DNA from: an uncultured Sutterella sp.
GTDB taxonomy: Bacteria > Pseudomonadota > Gammaproteobacteria > Burkholderiales > Burkholderiaceae_F
DNA length: 8,761 nt
Assembly (NCBI GenBank): GCA_902477615.1
Contig: CABSHY010000041.1
Span: 1 to 8,761, forward strand
Direction of reading: 5' to 3'
Part shown: in pieces, positions 6,744 to 8,761 of the stretch
How positions within the stretch are numbered: the stretch's first letter is position 1
How the letters are laid out: each line of letters starts with the position of its first letter
Notes under the pieces: model-generated
Told to the model about the DNA's origin: nothing
Seen by the model: only the letters and a program-made list of their open reading frames with translations
Databases searched by the model: none
Translations under genes and position numbers: made by a program

Positions 6744-6768
6744 TTTTCGCCGAATAAATCGGCGAAAA
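6744..6768 (-). promoter_or_regulatory. Hairpin just upstream of the lpxC start
   Basis: A perfect 10-bp inverted repeat, TTTTCGCCGA (6744-6753) with TCGGCGAAAA (6759-6768), closes a 5-base loop. On the - strand it ends 10 bases before the lpxC ATG. The T's are on the outer 5' side and the A's on the 3' side, the reverse of a terminator, and no T-run follows on either strand. As RNA it would occupy the -11 to -35 region of lpxC, so it may affect ribosome access or mark an RNA processing point between ftsZ and lpxC. Confidence 0.6.
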
Positions 6769-6793
6769 ACACTTATTGGACTAGCTGTATAAA

Positions 6794-8134
6794 TTACTTC
6801 CCGTCTCGACGGCTTGACCACCAACCGGTGGACGGCCAATCGCGAGAAGGACTTTCTTCAGGCTCTTCTTCTGCCGGGCCAAAGGGCATCGGCACCGTTT
6901 CACCCAACTCTTGTTGCGGTTTAGCAGCCGGTTCTTGTGGTTGAACCGGTTGAGAAGTCATCGGTTGCATCACATTGGGACTCGGTTGAGCCGGCGGCAC
7001 AACAGCCTCTTGATGAGAAAGAGGCAAATCCCAAATATTGGTCACGGAAGCGGCCGGTTTTGCAGCTTGTTGAGCAGGAGCAGTTGCCATCGGCGGCACT
7101 TGAACGGCCGGCTTAGTGGCAGTCGTTGCCCAAACAGGACGTTCTTCTTCCTTCTTTTCCAACGGTGGAATCGAGTGATCAACACCACCGTCAAGACCCG
7201 TAGCAACCACCGTAACACGCATAGAATCACCCATGCTGTCATCGTAGGCAGAGCCATAGATCACTTGAGCACCCTTGGCAGTGAAGTTCGTAATGATATT
7301 CATCACTGTCTTGGTTTCTTTCATCTTCATGCTTTCTTCGCTGGCGGTGATGTAAACCAACACACCACGAGCACCATTGAGCGTCACGCCTTCCAACAAC
7401 GGGCAGGCAACCGCGTTTTCTGCTGCGATGCGTGCACGATCCGGACCCGTAGCAATGGCAGAACCCATCATGGCCGTACCGCGTTCACTCATCACAGTGC
7501 GGAGGTCTTCAAAGTCAACGCCAATCAAGCCAGGAGATTGAATGATTTCGGTAATACCAGCACAAGCCTTAAAGAGCACGTCGTCAGCAGCAGCAAAGCA
7601 TTCGCTCACAGTGGCATCTTCGCCCAATTCGTCTTCCAATTTGTCATTGAGAATCACGATTTGGCTATCCACGGCTTCCTTCAAGCGCAACAAACCTTCT
7701 TCAGCTCGTTGCATACGGCGAGCACCTTCGTAGCTAAAGGGCTTTGTGACAACAGCGACCGTCAAAATGCCCATTTCACGAGCAATTTGTGCAACCACAG
7801 GAGCTGCACCCGTACCCGTACCACCACCCATACCGGCAGTGATGAAAACCAAATTAGCGCCTTGGAGCAATTCGCGGATGCGATCCTTAGACTCAATAGC
7901 AGCCTGTTCACCCACCTCAGGATGAGCACCTGCACCCAAACCAGTCTTACCGATTTGAAGAGTTGCGTGTGCGCGAGAGCGTGACAATGCGGTGTAGTCA
8001 GTATTAATTGCAATGAACTGAATACCTTGAGCACCACGCTCAATCATGTGTTCTACGGCGTTACCGCCACCACCACCAACACCAACAACTTTAATTACGG
8101 TTTGACGGGGTTCATCATTGACGACATCGAACAT
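6794..8134 (-). CDS. ftsZ: Cell division GTPase FtsZ
   Basis: FtsZ is the tubulin-like GTPase that forms the cytokinetic ring. The 446-aa protein has the tubulin signature GGGTGTG (103-109), an N-terminal glycine-rich loop (GVGGGGGNAV, 18-27), NDKL at 163-166 and a full C-terminal polymerisation domain to about residue 320. A Pro/Ala/Gln-rich linker of about 110 residues follows. Two things are odd. The T7 loop reads GVDFEDLR with Gly205 where E. coli has Asn207, while the two aspartates (D207, D210) are kept. The C-terminus reads DWPSTGWWSSRR and then DGK instead of a DIPAFLRKQ-like peptide, the usual docking site for FtsA, ZipA, ZapD and MinC. Other frames do not restore that peptide. The ATG has GGAG (8143-8146) 8 bases upstream. 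The gene follows ftsA and precedes lpxC, all on one strand. Confidence 0.98.
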   Translation of the reverse strand: MFDVVNDEPRQTVIKVVGVGGGGGNAVEHMIERGAQGIQFIAINTDYTALSRSRAHATLQIGKTGLGAGAHPEVGEQAAIESKDRIRELLQGANLVFITAGMGGGTGTGAAPVVAQIAREMGILTVAVVTKPFSYEGARRMQRAEEGLLRLKEAVDSQIVILNDKLEDELGEDATVSECFAAADDVLFKACAGITEIIQSPGLIGVDFEDLRTVMSERGTAMMGSAIATGPDRARIAAENAVACPLLEGVTLNGARGVLVYITASEESMKMKETKTVMNIITNFTAKGAQVIYGSAYDDSMGDSMRVTVVATGLDGGVDHSIPPLEKKEEERPVWATTATKPAVQVPPMATAPAQQAAKPAASVTNIWDLPLSHQEAVVPPAQPSPNVMQPMTSQPVQPQEPAAKPQQELGETVPMPFGPAEEEPEESPSRDWPSTGWWSSRRDGK

Positions 8135-8161
8135 AAATATTTCTCCAAAACCAATTCTCTA

Positions 8162-8167
8162 ATTATG
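8162..8167 (-). promoter_or_regulatory. Possible -10 box of an ftsZ promoter
   Basis: In the 93-bp ftsA-ftsZ gap the - strand carries CATAAT (5/6 to the consensus), which would start transcription about 20 bases before the ftsZ ATG. The best -35 match, TAGCCA, is 19 bases upstream and only fair. ftsZ commonly has promoters in or near ftsA in other bacteria, which makes this plausible but not certain. Confidence 0.3.
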
Positions 8168-8227
8168 ACTTAAAAGCTCCCATTTTGGCTAGAAAAAATC
8201 AAGAAATTTGTTGTTTTTCTTACGGCT

Positions 8228-8761
8228 TTAGTACTGACCGATAAAAAACTCTTTGGTCATGCGCTTTATCTTAGAAACCCACGTATCGTCCTCAGAGGTA
8301 ACATCTTTATCGTCTTCCCCCAACATAAAGCGTCTAGCTTCATAAGCGATCAAACCCATCACGGCACTTTCTCGCGGAGAAGTTAACCCCATGCAGCCAT
8401 CCCCTTCGTAGAGCGATCGCCCTTGTCGAGCTGCAAAAGTTTCACGATAAAACCCAGGAATTGAAGAAATAAACTCGGCAGCCCCCATCATCAAGGTCGC
8501 CCCCCCTGTAATAACGACCCCACCGGGAAGTTTATTGTAGGGATGTCCATCTCGTTTGATGTACCAACCGTTGTTATAAAGAATCACCCCAATTTGATTA
8601 CAAAGTGCTCCAAACTCTTTGCAAGCCAGGATTGAAAGTTCTCGCTTATTGAAGTGCCTTACATTGGGTTCTACACCACTACTGAATAAAATTTGCGTTT
8701 CATCCTCTTTTTCATGACGCAGATCGAGACGCATTTTGACAGCCTCGGCCTCAAAATCTTT
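8228..8761 (-). CDS. ftsA: Cell division protein FtsA, C-terminal part (5' end outside the window)
   Basis: FtsA is the actin-like ATPase that ties FtsZ filaments to the inner membrane and helps recruit the late divisome. The frame is open to the right edge without a stop, so the visible 177 codons are the C-terminal portion only; an internal ATG at 8734 is not the start. Recognisable parts are PGGVVITGGATLMMGAAE (the actin-fold nucleotide-binding motif, FtsA form), a GLTSP...AVMGLIAYE segment near the end of the core, and an acidic linker. The C-terminal WVSKIKRMTKEFF is the amphipathic membrane-targeting helix, here followed by a short IGQY tail. It lies directly upstream of ftsZ, the normal arrangement. 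The stop TAA is at 8228-8230. No clear terminator separates it from ftsZ. Confidence 0.93.
   Translation of the reverse strand, partial: KDFEAEAVKMRLDLRHEKEDETQILFSSGVEPNVRHFNKRELSILACKEFGALCNQIGVILYNNGWYIKRDGHPYNKLPGGVVITGGATLMMGAAEFISSIPGFYRETFAARQGRSLYEGDGCMGLTSPRESAVMGLIAYEARRFMLGEDDKDVTSEDDTWVSKIKRMTKEFFIGQY

Noticed and set aside
6744..6768. The ftsZ-lpxC hairpin as an intrinsic terminator
   Set aside because: No T-run follows the stem on either strand; the T's precede and the A's follow, the reverse of a terminator.
6734..6772. GTG start adding 13 residues to LpxC
   Set aside because: The LpxC family begins at the MxKQRTLK segment, encoded from ATG 6733; the extension would also translate through the 10-bp hairpin.
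6794..6860. A frameshift as the cause of the odd FtsZ C-terminus
   Set aside because: The two other - strand frames give sequences such as LAIGRPPVGGQAV and SRLAVHRLVVKPS, neither resembling DIPAFLRKQ.
6911..7984. A 357-codon open frame on the + strand opposite ftsZ
   Set aside because: It starts with TTG without a ribosome site, is rich in His, Arg, Ser and Thr, and lies exactly antisense to well-conserved FtsZ codons; it is a shadow of codon bias.
8170..8225. Terminator between ftsA and ftsZ (AAGAAA...TTTCTT followed by a T-run on the - strand)
   Set aside because: The stem is only 6 bp and all but AT-only, with a long loop; too weak to call, and ftsA-ftsZ are usually co-transcribed.

Overview
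The window looks like the chromosome of a Gram-negative betaproteobacterium, probably a Burkholderiales member with unusually low GC (a little under 50% by eye). The Sutterella/Parasutterella group would fit, but this is an inference. The evidence is the conserved division and cell-wall cluster tail ftsA-ftsZ-lpxC-secA-mutT with coaE-yacG nearby, lipid A synthesis (lpxC), a DciA-type helicase loader gene between lpxC and secA, and an FtsZ core that reads like Burkholderiales FtsZ. No mobile element, CRISPR array or phage gene was seen.

Layout from left to right. Bases 1-54 are the 3' part of a tRNA-Pro(CGG), followed by a strong intrinsic terminator. On the + strand, a TATAAT box precedes coaE, which overlaps yacG by an ATGA junction. 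On the - strand, mutT (Nudix plus a degenerate ThiE-like domain) meets yacG tail to tail with no spacer, and each gene appears to carry the other's terminator. A GAAA-loop hairpin separates mutT from secA (929 aa). A 205-bp divergent region with two inverted repeats separates secA (-) from dciA (+). dciA overlaps, tail to tail, an unrecognised small lipoprotein gene (-), which in turn overlaps the end of lpxC (-). Upstream lie ftsZ (-) and the 3' end of ftsA (-), which runs off the right edge. No stretch longer than 300 bases is without a gene.

How the genes relate. On the - strand, ftsA, ftsZ, lpxC and the lipoprotein gene form a probable co-oriented unit joining septation (FtsA membrane tether, FtsZ ring) to outer-membrane lipid A synthesis (LpxC). 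SecA drives protein export and MutT cleans the nucleotide pool. CoaE makes coenzyme A, YacG restrains gyrase and DciA loads the replicative helicase.

The least ordinary content is in the division genes. FtsZ has Gly where the T7-loop Asn of the NxDxxD motif is expected, and it lacks a canonical DIPAFLRKQ-type C-terminal peptide. zapD, whose product binds that peptide, is missing from its usual place beside coaE and yacG. Other points to look at are the Shine-Dalgarno-poor, hairpin-fronted lpxC start, the coupled lipoprotein of unknown function, the reciprocally embedded terminators, and the structured secA leader with a possible tiny ORF. No wholly new multi-gene system is evident.
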